Shown: positions 25,806 through 34,781, counted from the stretch's first letter. The stretch: DNA of 52,291 nt from an uncultured Pelagibacteraceae bacterium (GCA_902572925.1 CACGHT010000005.1:1-52291); one strand, 5' to 3'. The notes: generated by a model from the sequence alone, not told the origin. Translations and numbers: made by a program.

Positions 25806-26141
25806 ATGGCAAATTTATCTGGTTATATCTTTTTAGCTTTAGCGATCCTTCTTGGAATAACTTCAAATGGTTTTTTAAAATCAACTAATGGATTTACAAT
25901 AATTGGACCAACTATTTTTTGTATCATATCTATAGTTGCTTGTATTTTTTGTTTATCTAAAGCTATGAATATTATCCCGGTTGGTTTTACATACGCAACA
26001 TATGGAGGTTTAACGATTACCGCAGTAACACTGTTTGGTGTTTTCAAATATCAGCAAATTCCAAATCTTTATGGGATTATTGGAATAAGTTTAATAATTA
26101 TTGGTGTAATTCTTTTAAATACTTTGGGTAAAACTAGCTAG
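25806..26141 (+). CDS. SMR-family transporter-like subunit (second of a pair), lacks conserved glutamate
   Basis: A second 111-residue SMR protein, similar to its neighbour but distinct: LALAILLGITSNGFLKSTNGFT in helix 1, IIPVGFTYATYGGL, and GIIGISLIIIGVILLNTLGKTS in helix 4. The EmrE E14 position is again Gly17. Equal length and 3-base spacing point to a paired, heterodimeric assembly. The substrate and coupling mechanism are unknown. The last 8 bases overlap the convergent hisN-like gene. Confidence 0.8.
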   Translation: MANLSGYIFLALAILLGITSNGFLKSTNGFTIIGPTIFCIISIVACIFCLSKAMNIIPVGFTYATYGGLTITAVTLFGVFKYQQIPNLYGIIGISLIIIGVILLNTLGKTS

Positions 26142-26937
26142 AAACTGGTTTTAAAATTTTAAGCATTTTTTTATGTAAATTATTATTAGCTGAGCAAATA
26201 ATATTTCCAGCTTTCTTGGCATCATCATTTTTCCAAGTCGAGACAATCCCTTTTGCAGCCTCAATAATTGGTATTAAGGCATGAATATCCCAAATTTTAT
26301 TTCCACATTGAATAACAACATCAAGTTTACCCTCAGCAAAATGAGAATAACTTAAGGCATCCGAGCAGGGAAATTGCATTCTTCTTAAAATTTGAGGAAT
26401 TTTTTTTTGTTTATTTAATGACAGACTGCCGTGAAAAGCTGCTGACAATTTCATTTTAGAATAAGTTGCTTTTTGGTTTACAAGTATTTTCTTTTTCTTG
26501 CCATTTTCTGAAACATACGCAGAATTAAATGAGGTATTAAAATAAAACTTTTTAAGAATTGGAAAATTTGCAAGACCTACGACTGGGTTACCTTTATAAT
26601 TTAAAGATATCAAATTACTCCAAGTTGGATTTCCTATCACAAATGATCGAGTTCCATCTATGGGATCTATAACCCATGAATAATCACTTTTAGTTTTTTT
26701 ATAGCCAAATTCTTCACCTATAATTTGGTGATTTGGAAACCTTTTTTTAATCTCATTTCTAATGAATCTTTCAAAAGCCTTGTCAGCAGTTGTTACAGGG
26801 TCATAACCGCTTCTAAGTTTATTCGATACTTTAAAGGGTTTATTTAATTTAGAGTAATAAAATCTAGTTAATTTCTTAGCTAAACTTTCAATGAACTTAG
26901 AATAAAGTTTATAATCTGATGATTTTAAAATTTGCAC
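26134..26937 (-). CDS. histidinol-phosphatase/inositol-monophosphatase family protein
   Basis: Mg-dependent phosphatase of the IMPase superfamily, 267 residues. The metal-binding residues are seen as IIGEEFG, WVIDPIDGTRSF and, near the end, KIWDIHALIPIIEAAKG. The combination DPIDGTRSFVIGNPTWSNLI resembles HisN-type histidinol-phosphatase, the final step before histidinol in histidine synthesis, though inositol or 3'-phosphoadenosine phosphatase cannot be excluded. It is monocistronic on the minus strand, convergent with the SMR pair. Confidence 0.8.
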   Translation of the reverse strand: MQILKSSDYKLYSKFIESLAKKLTRFYYSKLNKPFKVSNKLRSGYDPVTTADKAFERFIRNEIKKRFPNHQIIGEEFGYKKTKSDYSWVIDPIDGTRSFVIGNPTWSNLISLNYKGNPVVGLANFPILKKFYFNTSFNSAYVSENGKKKKILVNQKATYSKMKLSAAFHGSLSLNKQKKIPQILRRMQFPCSDALSYSHFAEGKLDVVIQCGNKIWDIHALIPIIEAAKGIVSTWKNDDAKKAGNIICSANNNLHKKMLKILKPVSS

Positions 26938-27002
26938 AACGCTCTAATACTATTTTATTACTATTGATTAAAGCAAAATTTTAAATAATGATTTAAAAAT
27001 AC

Positions 27003-28103
27003 ATGAAATTAGAGTTAAAAGATAACAAAGTATTTTTTGAAAATAAGGGTCATAAAAAAGAGATCCACCCATTTTGGCTTAGAGAAAGAGTTAACGGAGA
27101 AAACTTTGTTGATAAGTCTACTCAACAAAGATTATTTGACCCAACTCAATTACCAGAAAACATTCAAATCAAAGATTTAAGCTTAAATAGTAATTTTTTA
27201 GAAATTAAATTCAATGACGGGGCTTCAACAAAAATTGCTATAGTTGATATTTTTAAAGAATTTTCAAATATTAATGATGTGAAACAAATTGAAAAAATAA
27301 AATGGGACTCTTCATTTAGAGATCAAAATACTTTTAAATTCAAAGAAAATTTATTTGAAACAGATGAAATGTACAAAGCCTTGATTAATTTTTATCAATA
27401 TGGCTTTGTAATTTTTAAAAATGTGCCGACAAAAAATAATTTTATTATAAACTTTGCAAATTCTATAGGAAGTGTTAGACGTACAAACTTTGGTGAATTC
27501 TTTAATGTAAAATCAAAACCAAATCCAAATGACTTAGCTTACACTTCTTTACCTTTGGCTCCTCATACTGATAATCCATATAGAAATCCTGTGCCCTGTA
27601 TTCAAATGCTTCATTGTATAGAAAATGAAGTTACAGGAGGTTTATCAACTTTAGTTGATGGATATACTGTTTCTGAGAAACTTAAAAAAGATTTTCCAGA
27701 ATATTATAAAATTTTAACTGAAGTAAAAATACGTTTTCAATTTATTGATGAAAGTGTGATTTTAGAGGATTGGGCTGAAATGATTCAGTTAGATGAAAAC
27801 AGCAATTTCAAACAAGTACGTTTTAGTCCAAGGTTAGATTTTGTGCCATTAATTGAAAAAGAAAAATTAGATTTATTTTATTCTGCAAGAAAAAAAATAT
27901 CTGAACTCTATAATTCAGAAAATTTTAGAATAGAATTTAAACTTCTTCCAGGGGATCTGTTAATGATGGATAACTATAGGTTATTGCATGGCAGAACCAC
28001 TTATGATGCTAATGAGGGAAATCGTTTTCTTCAGGGATGTTATATTGATTATGATAGTACTGAGGGAAGGCTTAAACATTTAAAAAGAAAATTTAATTAT
28101 TAG
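27003..28103 (+). CDS. gamma-butyrobetaine hydroxylase-like Fe(II)/2-oxoglutarate dioxygenase
   Basis: TauD-superfamily dioxygenase, 366 residues. The iron ligands are H188 and D190 (PHTDNPYR) and H329 (LLHGRT), with R of GRT nearby for 2-oxoglutarate. The N-terminal 100 residues match the small domain found in gamma-butyrobetaine dioxygenase (HPFWLRERV, QQRLFDP), but the cysteines that bind zinc in the human enzyme are absent. It may hydroxylate gamma-butyrobetaine, or another trimethylammonium compound such as a trimethylaminoethylphosphonate. Monocistronic; the 3' end overlaps the convergent azoreductase gene by 4 bases. Confidence 0.75.
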   Translation: MKLELKDNKVFFENKGHKKEIHPFWLRERVNGENFVDKSTQQRLFDPTQLPENIQIKDLSLNSNFLEIKFNDGASTKIAIVDIFKEFSNINDVKQIEKIKWDSSFRDQNTFKFKENLFETDEMYKALINFYQYGFVIFKNVPTKNNFIINFANSIGSVRRTNFGEFFNVKSKPNPNDLAYTSLPLAPHTDNPYRNPVPCIQMLHCIENEVTGGLSTLVDGYTVSEKLKKDFPEYYKILTEVKIRFQFIDESVILEDWAEMIQLDENSNFKQVRFSPRLDFVPLIEKEKLDLFYSARKKISELYNSENFRIEFKLLPGDLLMMDNYRLLHGRTTYDANEGNRFLQGCYIDYDSTEGRLKHLKRKFNY

Positions 28104-28681
28104 GATAAATTTTCTATCTGTTTCTCAGCCTCTTTTATTGATTTTTCATAATCTAGAGACATTTGATCAGCACTTACTACCTCTACCTTTTCTATACCGA
28201 AAAAATTTAAAATAAACTTCAACCAAGGAGTTAGAAAATCCTCATTGCTATTTAGTTTTGTCCCTCCTGAAGTAATTACTAAATAAGCTTTCTTATTTTT
28301 TAATAACCCTTCCCTTCTTCCATTGGGTTTAAATCTAAAAGTTTCCCCTACTCTTGCTGCAAGATCTGACCAGGCTTTTAAAGTTGCTGGAGGTCCATAA
28401 TTATAAATTGGAGCAGAAATGATTATAATATCACTCTCTTTCAATTCTTTTACAAGTGTATCTGAAAGTTTGAACATTTTTTTATGTGTCTCTGTTTGGT
28501 CTTTTGGATCTATTTTCATCCCTGACTCTGTTAAATTAGACACGAAAACCATTTCATCATTAAGATCTCTATAAATAACTTCATCATCAGGTTTTTTTAT
28601 TTTATCTAAAAGTTTTTTTGCTAAAGCTCTTGAAGTTGAACCATCTTTTCTAGCACTAGAGTCTATTTGATAAATTTTCAT
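28100..28681 (-). CDS. FMN-dependent NADH-azoreductase/NAD(P)H quinone oxidoreductase family
   Basis: A 193-residue flavodoxin-fold reductase. The phosphate-binding loop is IDSSARKDGSTSRAL at the start, the flavin site is APIYNYGPPATLKAW at about 90-104, and VITSGG comes later. It matches the AzoR group, which reduces quinones or azo compounds with NAD(P)H through FMN. It is the last gene of a minus-strand set (aldehyde dehydrogenase, FAH, CcdA, azoreductase), 8 bases after ccdA. The physiological substrate is unknown. Confidence 0.8.
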   Translation of the reverse strand: MKIYQIDSSARKDGSTSRALAKKLLDKIKKPDDEVIYRDLNDEMVFVSNLTESGMKIDPKDQTETHKKMFKLSDTLVKELKESDIIIISAPIYNYGPPATLKAWSDLAARVGETFRFKPNGRREGLLKNKKAYLVITSGGTKLNSNEDFLTPWLKFILNFFGIEKVEVVSADQMSLDYEKSIKEAEKQIENLS

Positions 28682-28689
28682 AATTTAAT

Positions 28690-29397
28690 TTACCCAAAAT
28701 TTTGTAAGAATGGAAAAATATTTAGTAAATAATATCCCAAGGCTTGCAATTGATTGGTTAATATTAAAATACCAGTAATTAATAGAATTATTCCACCAAT
28801 TTTTGACACTAAATTAATATTCTTTCTAAAATTTTTTGAAAAGATCAGGAACCTTTGTATTAAATAACCCGATAAAATAAATGGAATAGCTAATCCAATA
28901 GAATAAAAAGATAACAGTAATATTCCTTGGCTTAAACTTTCCTCAGTTGCAGCTAAAACTAAAATAGATCCTAAAATAGGTCCAATACATGGTGTCCAAC
29001 CAAATGCAAATGCCATTCCTATTAATATTGGGCTAAATACACTTTTGTTAATATTTGTTTGAATTCTCTTTTCATAATTTAAAAATTTTAAATTTATTAT
29101 TCCAATTATATGAAGCGATAAGATTATTATAACTAGTCCTGCAGCTATTCTTAATTCATAAGAATTCTCCAGAAAAATTTGTCCTAGAAAAGTTGAGGCT
29201 GCTCCAAATGTTATAAAGACTAAAGAAAAGCCAACTGTAAATAGAATAATTGGAAATAAATTGATATTCTTTTTATCAACAAGTTCATTTATAGAACTTC
29301 CAGAAATATAAGAAATATAACCAGGTATGAGTGGTAAAACGCATGGTGATAAAAAACTTATCAATCCAGCTCCAAATGCAATAATTAATTCAATCAT
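28690..29397 (-). CDS. ccdA: cytochrome c biogenesis protein CcdA
   Basis: Six-helix inner-membrane electron carrier that moves reducing power from cytoplasmic thioredoxin to periplasmic thiol proteins. The two redox cysteines lie in FLSPCVLPLIPGY (C19) and GWTPCIGPILG. The length of 235 residues matches the short CcdA form. Its ATG overlaps the stop of the FAH gene by one base, so it belongs to this minus-strand operon. No thioredoxin-like partner gene is next to it. Confidence 0.9.
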   Translation of the reverse strand: MIELIIAFGAGLISFLSPCVLPLIPGYISYISGSSINELVDKKNINLFPIILFTVGFSLVFITFGAASTFLGQIFLENSYELRIAAGLVIIILSLHIIGIINLKFLNYEKRIQTNINKSVFSPILIGMAFAFGWTPCIGPILGSILVLAATEESLSQGILLLSFYSIGLAIPFILSGYLIQRFLIFSKNFRKNINLVSKIGGIILLITGILILTNQLQALGYYLLNIFPFLQNFG

Positions 29398-30242
29398 TAT
29401 TTTTCTTCTACAACTTTCAATTTTTGTTCCCCAAGATTATCTACTCTTAAAATCATTTCATCACCGTTTTTTAAATAATCTGGTGGATTCATTCCCATCC
29501 CCACTCCTGCAGGTGTGCCTGTTGTGATAATATCACCTGGCATTAAAGTTATAAATTGACTGATATGTGAAATTAAAAAATTAAAATTAAATATCATTAA
29601 ACTGGTATTCCCAGTTTGTCTTCTTTTTCCATTAAGATCTAAAGATAAATTTAAACTAAATAAATTGTCAATTTCATCCTTTGTTACCAAATATGGACCC
29701 AATGGACCAAAGGTGTCTCCAGATTTTCCTTTTACCCATTGACCACCTCTATCTTTTTGCCATTCTCTCTCACTTATATCATTACAAATACAATAACCTA
29801 ATACATGTTTCTGAGCTTCATCCTCTTTAACATATTTAGCTTTACTTCCAATAACCATTGCAATTTCTACTTCGTGATCTAAAGACTTTGAATTTTTCGG
29901 TATTACAATATTATCATTTGGTCCGACAATACAATTTGGAGATTTATTAAAAACAATTGGCTCTTTTGGAGCATCAGAATTTGTTTCCTCAGCATGAGCC
30001 TTATAATTTAAACCTATTGCGATAAAATTTGCTGGTTTTATTACACATGGTCCAATTCTTTTGGTGCTTTCGATCAATGGAAGAGAATTTAAATCTAGCT
30101 TTTTTATTTTATCTAAATTTTCAAAATTCAAATTCTCTGGTGTAAAATCTTTTAAAATATTTGATAAATTTCGAAAATTATTTTGATTGTCAATAATTGC
30201 AGGTATTTCATTACCATGCTCACCAACCCTTAAAAGTTTCAT
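29397..30242 (-). CDS. fumarylacetoacetate hydrolase family protein
   Basis: A 281-residue FAH-superfamily hydrolase or decarboxylase. Marks: FIAIGLNYKAHAEE, the metal-binding DHEVEIAMV, CNDISEREWQ, GKSGDTFGPLGPYLV and the C-terminal PGDIITTGTPAGVGMGM. Its close relatives include 2-keto acid hydratases and acylpyruvases, so it may cleave a 2,4-dioxo acid. The preferred start is ATG at 30242, as the TTG one codon earlier adds only one residue. It lies 3 bases after the aldehyde dehydrogenase stop. Confidence 0.85.
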   Translation of the reverse strand: MKLLRVGEHGNEIPAIIDNQNNFRNLSNILKDFTPENLNFENLDKIKKLDLNSLPLIESTKRIGPCVIKPANFIAIGLNYKAHAEETNSDAPKEPIVFNKSPNCIVGPNDNIVIPKNSKSLDHEVEIAMVIGSKAKYVKEDEAQKHVLGYCICNDISEREWQKDRGGQWVKGKSGDTFGPLGPYLVTKDEIDNLFSLNLSLDLNGKRRQTGNTSLMIFNFNFLISHISQFITLMPGDIITTGTPAGVGMGMNPPDYLKNGDEMILRVDNLGEQKLKVVEEK

Positions 30243-30245
30243 CAA

Positions 30246-31688
30246 TTAACCTTTAATTCCAAGATGAGTATATTTAATGTTTAGATAATCTTTTATTGCC
30301 ATTGACCCACCTTCACGTCCATAACCACTTTGTTTAATTCCTCCAAAAGGCGCTTCAGCAATAGCTACCATAGGTGTGTTAACAGCGACTGAACCTGTCT
30401 CTAATTGTTCTGATGCAAGATGTGCTGTCTCCATTGAGTTGGTACATACATAACTACATAAACCAAGCTCATGATTATTAGCTCTTTTAATTACATCATC
30501 GAAAGATTTAAATGATAACATTGGAACCAATGGCCCAAAAGGCTCTTGTTTCATTATCGTAAAATCATCTTTTACGTCATCAAATATTGTTGGTTCATAA
30601 TAAAAACCTTTATTAAACCCAGAGGGTCTTTTTCCACCTAGTAAAACTTTTGCACCTTCTTCCTTAGTTTTTTCAACTAATTCCTCTATTTCGTTTAGCC
30701 TCTTTTTTGTGGTTAATGGACCTAATTGAGTTGAGGGATCCATACCGTCACCTATTTTCAATTTTTTTGTTTTCTCGATAAATAAATTTACAAATTCGTC
30801 CTTTTTTCTTTCGTGAATATAAAATCTGTTTGGCGATATACAAACTTGACCATTATTTCTAAATTTAGCAGCAATTGCCATATCAGCTGCTTTTTTTACA
30901 TCAGCATCATCAAATACAATAAAAGGCGAATGACCTGACAACTCCATTGTTACTCTTTGAACTTTATCTGCAGCTTGTTTTAATATTAGCTTTCCAACTC
31001 TCGATGATCCAGTTATAGAAATTTTTTTAACTATATCTGAAGCTATCAATTGTTGAGCGATACTTGGTGGATCACCTGATAAAAGATTTACTACGCCTGG
31101 TGGGACACCACATTCTCTACATATATCAACCATCTCCATTACAATTCCTGGAGTTATTACATCGGGTTTAACTATAACAGAGCACCCAGCAGCTAATGCA
31201 GTTGAAATTTTTCTAGCAGATAAAACTGCAGGAAAATTCCAAGGTGTTAATGCTGCAACAACACCAACTGGTTGATAATAAACATGTACTCTTGTATCCT
31301 CAAATCTACTTTCAACAGTTTGTCCATAAATTCTTTTTGTTTCTTCGGCATTCCATTCAAAAATATCTGCAGCACCTCCTACTTCACCTTTAGCTTCTGC
31401 AAAAGGTTTTCCAACTTCTAATGTCATCCATTTAGCAAGTACATCTTGTTTCTCTCTCATTTTGTCTGCTATTCTTCTGATGATGTAAGATCTTTGCCAA
31501 GGAGCAGTTTTTTTCCAGACTTCTAATCCTTTTGCAGCAGACTTTAATGCTCTATCAACATCCTCAGGCGTAGCTTTAGAGGCTTTTCCCAAAACTTCTT
31601 CATTTGCTGGATTAATTACTTCGTAAGTTCCTCCATCTGATGATTTTTGCCATTTACCATCGATGAATTGTCCAAATTTTTCGTACAT
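30246..31688 (-). CDS. NAD-dependent aldehyde dehydrogenase (succinate-semialdehyde dehydrogenase-like)
   Basis: A 480-residue ALDH. The catalytic cysteine is C283 in NNGQVCISPNR, the general-base glutamate is E249 in TMELSGHSP, and the NAD-binding ITGSSRVGK follows the TPWNFP segment. The sequence resembles the GabD/SSADH and glycolaldehyde dehydrogenase group. It leads a minus-strand operon with an FAH-family hydrolase, CcdA and an azoreductase, suggesting catabolism of a carbonyl compound. The exact aldehyde is not predictable. Confidence 0.85.
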   Translation of the reverse strand: MYEKFGQFIDGKWQKSSDGGTYEVINPANEEVLGKASKATPEDVDRALKSAAKGLEVWKKTAPWQRSYIIRRIADKMREKQDVLAKWMTLEVGKPFAEAKGEVGGAADIFEWNAEETKRIYGQTVESRFEDTRVHVYYQPVGVVAALTPWNFPAVLSARKISTALAAGCSVIVKPDVITPGIVMEMVDICRECGVPPGVVNLLSGDPPSIAQQLIASDIVKKISITGSSRVGKLILKQAADKVQRVTMELSGHSPFIVFDDADVKKAADMAIAAKFRNNGQVCISPNRFYIHERKKDEFVNLFIEKTKKLKIGDGMDPSTQLGPLTTKKRLNEIEELVEKTKEEGAKVLLGGKRPSGFNKGFYYEPTIFDDVKDDFTIMKQEPFGPLVPMLSFKSFDDVIKRANNHELGLCSYVCTNSMETAHLASEQLETGSVAVNTPMVAIAEAPFGGIKQSGYGREGGSMAIKDYLNIKYTHLGIKG

Positions 31689-31789
31689 AAATTCAATTTA
31701 GCATTACTATAAGTTGTGTCTACTATGTAATTTTTACACATTAATTATCTCTGATTAGATGATACTCTTATAAAAAAAAGGAGTTCAAG

Positions 31790-32107
31790 ATGAAAGCATA
31801 TATAATGGGTAATTACACTGAAAAAGCTTTTCAGGGTTTTTTAAAAGATCCAACAAGTGATAGAAAAGCTGTTGTAGAACAATTAACAAAAGCTATGGGT
31901 GGAACAATGCATAGCATGGATATCGTTAGAGGTTCTTATGATTTTGTAGTTGTTACTGACGTTCCAAGTTTTGATGATTTTGCAGCAATTAAATTGGTTG
32001 TTGAAGCATCTGGAGCTGTAAGAAATTTGACAATGCTTGAAGCAATTGATTTTACGAAAGCTACAACAAAAGCTAGTAAAATTGGTTACAAAGCCCCAGG
32101 TCAATAA
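31790..32107 (+). CDS. GYD domain protein
   Basis: A 105-residue protein of the GYD family (dimeric alpha-beta barrel). IVRGSYDFVVVTDVPSFDDFAAIKLVV contains the GSYD variant of the name-giving motif. The function is unknown. A strong ribosome binding site (AAGGAG) lies ten bases before the ATG. It stands alone between divergent and convergent neighbours and ends at a good terminator. High expression seems plausible from the ribosome binding site, but that is inference. Confidence 0.8.
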   Translation: MKAYIMGNYTEKAFQGFLKDPTSDRKAVVEQLTKAMGGTMHSMDIVRGSYDFVVVTDVPSFDDFAAIKLVVEASGAVRNLTMLEAIDFTKATTKASKIGYKAPGQ

Positions 32108-32115
32108 TCTTTTGG

Positions 32116-32159
32116 TATAACTTCCGGCTGCGGACTGGAAGTTATATTAATTTTTTTTT
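32116..32159 (+). terminator. Rho-independent terminator after the GYD gene
   Basis: A 10-base-pair perfect stem (32116-32125 with 32137-32146) around an 11-base G+C-rich loop is followed by a T-rich run including nine consecutive T residues. It ends transcription of the GYD gene. The T-run also covers the 3' end of the opposing thioesterase gene, which has no T-run of its own here. Confidence 0.85.
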
Positions 32160-32620
32160 AATTTGGAAGAAAATTTAAGATTTTCGTTATTAAATTTTGA
32201 AGAATGTTTTTGGATGTAGTCATCCATAATTTTTACTTTTTCATCTTCAAATTCAGAAACTTTTCTACTATTTAAATCAACATATAAAGCGAGAACTTCT
32301 ATAGTTGATGCGAGAAACTTTTTTTCTTTATGAACCATTTCCATTTTGTATTGCAGTCTTTTTTTGTCGTGATCAAAATAAACTAAATTAACGTCAACCT
32401 CATCATCAACTTTGAGCTCTTGATTGTAGGTAATATTTGACTCTACTATCATAGTGCTTTTACCAGTTGTTTTTGCTGAGTGCTCTCCCATTTTGAATAT
32501 ATTATTTAAAGTGTCTGCTCCATATTTATCAAAGATCAAAAGATAATATGATACGTTCATATGATCATTATAATCTATCCAATCTTTAATAATTTTTTGA
32601 GAACTTAAGTAAACAGACAT
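32147..32620 (-). CDS. hotdog-fold acyl-CoA thioesterase, betainyl-CoA thioesterase-like
   Basis: A 157-residue 4HBT-type thioesterase. The active-site segment DWIDYNDHMNVSYY is typical of the carnitine-pathway betainyl-CoA thioesterase group, in which a similar DYNGHMN motif occurs. MIVESNITYNQELKVDDEVDV is the central hotdog helix and strand. It may release betaine or another short acyl group from CoA. It is downstream of the DUF779 gene by 17 bases, with the aldehyde dehydrogenase further upstream. Confidence 0.75.
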   Translation of the reverse strand: MSVYLSSQKIIKDWIDYNDHMNVSYYLLIFDKYGADTLNNIFKMGEHSAKTTGKSTMIVESNITYNQELKVDDEVDVNLVYFDHDKKRLQYKMEMVHKEKKFLASTIEVLALYVDLNSRKVSEFEDEKVKIMDDYIQKHSSKFNNENLKFSSKLKKN

Positions 32621-32637
32621 AAAAAATTAATGAATAA

Positions 32638-32991
32638 TTAATTTTTCTTTGGGTCGTTATCCACAACAAGACAAATCTCAGATTTTGTCAAAAATCTTTT
32701 TCCAGTACCATTATCTAATGAAAACATCCCACCAATACCATTAACGGCATCTATTGTTAAATCAGTATGTTTCCATTTTTCATATTGATCATCGTTCATG
32801 TAAAATGGCACTCCACCAATTTCTCCAAGCTTTACGTCGCTAGAACCAACCATATACTCATTTCTAGGATAACACATTGGTGCACTTCCGTCACAACATC
32901 CACCAGACTGGTGAAATAATAGCTCTTCACCATGTTGAGCTTTGAGCTCTTCAATTAATTTTAATGCTGAGTCTGTTGCTTTTACTTTCAT
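32638..32991 (-). CDS. DUF779 family protein
   Basis: A small protein, 117 residues from the ATG at 32991. The marks are the cysteine-rich HQSGGCCDGSAPMCYPRNEY, typical of DUF779, and GGMFSLDNGTGKRFLTKSE near the end. DUF779 genes are often found beside AldB/ExaC-type aldehyde dehydrogenases, as here. A longer reading to 33024 would put the start inside a hairpin and is rejected. The cysteines suggest metal binding, but no function is established. Confidence 0.8.
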   Translation of the reverse strand: MKVKATDSALKLIEELKAQHGEELLFHQSGGCCDGSAPMCYPRNEYMVGSSDVKLGEIGGVPFYMNDDQYEKWKHTDLTIDAVNGIGGMFSLDNGTGKRFLTKSEICLVVDNDPKKN

Positions 32992-33000
32992 AAAAAATAT

Positions 33001-33022
33001 GGCCCGTGATTCCTCACGGGCC
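33001..33022 (-). terminator. hairpin between the aldehyde dehydrogenase and DUF779 genes
   Basis: A perfect 9-base-pair stem, GGCCCGTGA with TCACGGGCC around TTCC, is very G+C rich against the A+T background. On the minus strand it is followed by a short T-rich run. It probably terminates or stabilises the aldehyde dehydrogenase mRNA, with partial read-through into the DUF779 gene, whose ATG lies 9 bases beyond. Confidence 0.7.
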
Positions 33023-33041
33023 ATTATATATAAGTTTGTTT

Positions 33042-34781
33042 TTAAAAGAAGCCTAATTTCTTTTCACTATAAGACACATGAAGATTCTTCACTTGTCTGT
33101 AGTGGTTAAGCATCATTTTATGTGTTTCTCTTCCGATACCAGATTGTTTGTATCCACCGAATGCAGCATGTGCAGGATAAGCGTGGTAACAGTTAGTCCA
33201 TACTCTACCAGCTTGTATTTCTCTACCCATTCTGTAAGCGATATTTCCATTTCTAGTCCAAACACCAGCACCTAAACCATAAAGAGTATCATTAGCAATT
33301 TGTAATGCTTCTGCTTCATCTTTAAATTTAGTTACTGATACAACTGGTCCAAAAATTTCTTCTTGGAAGATACGCATTGAGTTATTACCCTCAAAAATAG
33401 TTGGTTCAATGTAGTTTCCTTTTTCTAAACCACTATTGATTTTTGCAACATTTCCACCACATAGAACTTTGGCACCTTCTTTCTTACCTAAATCTAGATA
33501 AGATTTGATTTTTTCCATTTGTTCTAATGATGCTTGTGCTCCAATCATTGTTTCCATTTTCAAAGGATTGTCTTGTTTTACAGCTTTTGTTCTAGCAATA
33601 GCCTTCTCCATGAATTTATCATAGATAGACTCTTGAACTAGTACTCTGCTTGGACAAGTACAAACTTCACCTTGGTTTAATGTGAACATTGCAAAACCTT
33701 CTAAGCATTTATCTAAGAAGTCATCATCTTTTGCCATGACGTCTTCAAAGAAAATGTTGGGAGATTTTCCACCTAACTCCAACGTAATTGGTATCAAGTT
33801 TTGTGATGCATATTGCATAATCAATCTACCAGTTGTTGTTTCACCAGTGAAAGCAATCTTTTTGATTCTTTTTGATGATGCTAGTGGTTTTCCAGCCTCT
33901 AAACCAAAGCCACTTACTACGTTAACTACTCCTGGAGGTAATAAATCTCCAATTAGTTCCATAAGTAACATGATTGATGCTGGTGTTTGCTCAGCTGGTT
34001 TTAGCACTACACAGTTTCCTGCTGCTAAAGCTGGAGCAAGTTTCCAAGTTGCCATTAGTAATGGAAAGTTCCATGGTATAATTTGTCCAACTACACCTAG
34101 TGGTTCTGGAATGTGATAAGAATATTCACTGTTACTGATTTCAGCAACTGAACCTTCCTCTGCTCTGATTACTCCAGCAAAATATCTCCAATGATCTATC
34201 ACTAGTGGTAAATCAGCAGCCATACATTCTCTAATTGGCTTACCATTATCTAAACATTCAGCTGTTGCTAATACATTAAGATTTTTCTCAATGACATCTG
34301 CAATTTTAAGAAGAATGTTTGATCTTTCCGTAATTGAAGTTTTACCCCAAGTTGGGAAAGCTGCGTGAGCTGCATCTAATGCTGCATCTACGTCTTTTTC
34401 ATTTGATCGTGCAACTGAACAGATTACTTCATTTGAAATCGGAGATGTATTATCAAAATACTTTCCAGATTTTGGTTCTACAAACTTACCGTTAATGTAG
34501 TTCCCGTATTTTGCTTTGAACGGGAATTTTACTTTCAAATGAGAAGTATCTAATACAGATGACACTTTCATAGCTTCTGCACTCATTTTTTTTACTCCTC
34601 TTGTTTTTTTTATTGATTTAAGCTTATTATTTTTTCTAGATATTTTAGAACGCTTCTTAGTCGCAGACTTTTTTGTCCTAACTTTTTTTTTCGTTCTTAT
34701 TTTTTTTCTAGAAGATTTAACCAATTTAGTTTTTTTTTTATTGGTTTTTGGCTTAGCTTTTTTCTTTCTTTTAGTAGCCAT
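33042..34781 (-). CDS. aldehyde dehydrogenase (AldB/ExaC-type) with lysine-rich leader
   Basis: The ALDH body (from about residue 66 of this reading) has [22 protein letters not shown], the ELGGKSP glutamate, [11 protein letters not shown] with the catalytic cysteine, and EEIFGPVVS. The best match is the AldB/ExaC group that oxidises acetaldehyde or other small aldehydes. Two starts are possible. The ATG at 34781 adds a 65-residue, lysine/arginine-rich segment ([17 protein letters not shown] and on) that looks histone-like. An internal ATG at 34586 (MSAEAMKV) has a strong AGAGGAG ribosome binding site 8 bases upstream. The internal start may well be the main one. The DUF779 gene lies downstream. 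Confidence 0.85.
   Translation of the reverse strand: MATKRKKKAKPKTNKKKTKLVKSSRKKIRTKKKVRTKKSATKKRSKISRKNNKLKSIKKTRGVKKMSAEAMKVSSVLDTSHLKVKFPFKAKYGNYINGKFVEPKSGKYFDNTSPISNEVICSVARSNEKDVDAALDAAHAAFPTWGKTSITERSNILLKIADVIEKNLNVLATAECLDNGKPIRECMAADLPLVIDHWRYFAGVIRAEEGSVAEISNSEYSYHIPEPLGVVGQIIPWNFPLLMATWKLAPALAAGNCVVLKPAEQTPASIMLLMELIGDLLPPGVVNVVSGFGLEAGKPLASSKRIKKIAFTGETTTGRLIMQYASQNLIPITLELGGKSPNIFFEDVMAKDDDFLDKCLEGFAMFTLNQGEVCTCPSRVLVQESIYDKFMEKAIARTKAVKQDNPLKMETMIGAQASLEQMEKIKSYLDLGKKEGAKVLCGGNVAKINSGLEKGNYIEPTIFEGNNSMRIFQEEIFGPVVSVTKFKDEAEALQIANDTLYGLGAGVWTRNGNIAYRMGREIQAGRVWTNCYHAYPAHAAFGGYKQSGIGRETHKMMLNHYRQVKNLHVSYSEKKLGFF
34595..34602 (-). promoter_or_regulatory. ribosome binding site that supports the internal ALDH start
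   Basis: On the minus strand AGAGGAG lies 8 bases before the internal ATG (34586-34584) of the aldehyde dehydrogenase, at ideal spacing. The upstream ATG at 34781 has no such site. This argues that at least one product starts with MSAEAM. Confidence 0.7.

Noticed and set aside
32992-33024. Longer N-terminus for the DUF779 protein
   Set aside because: The extra residues are coded by the G+C-rich hairpin and do not match the family; ATG 32991 is better.
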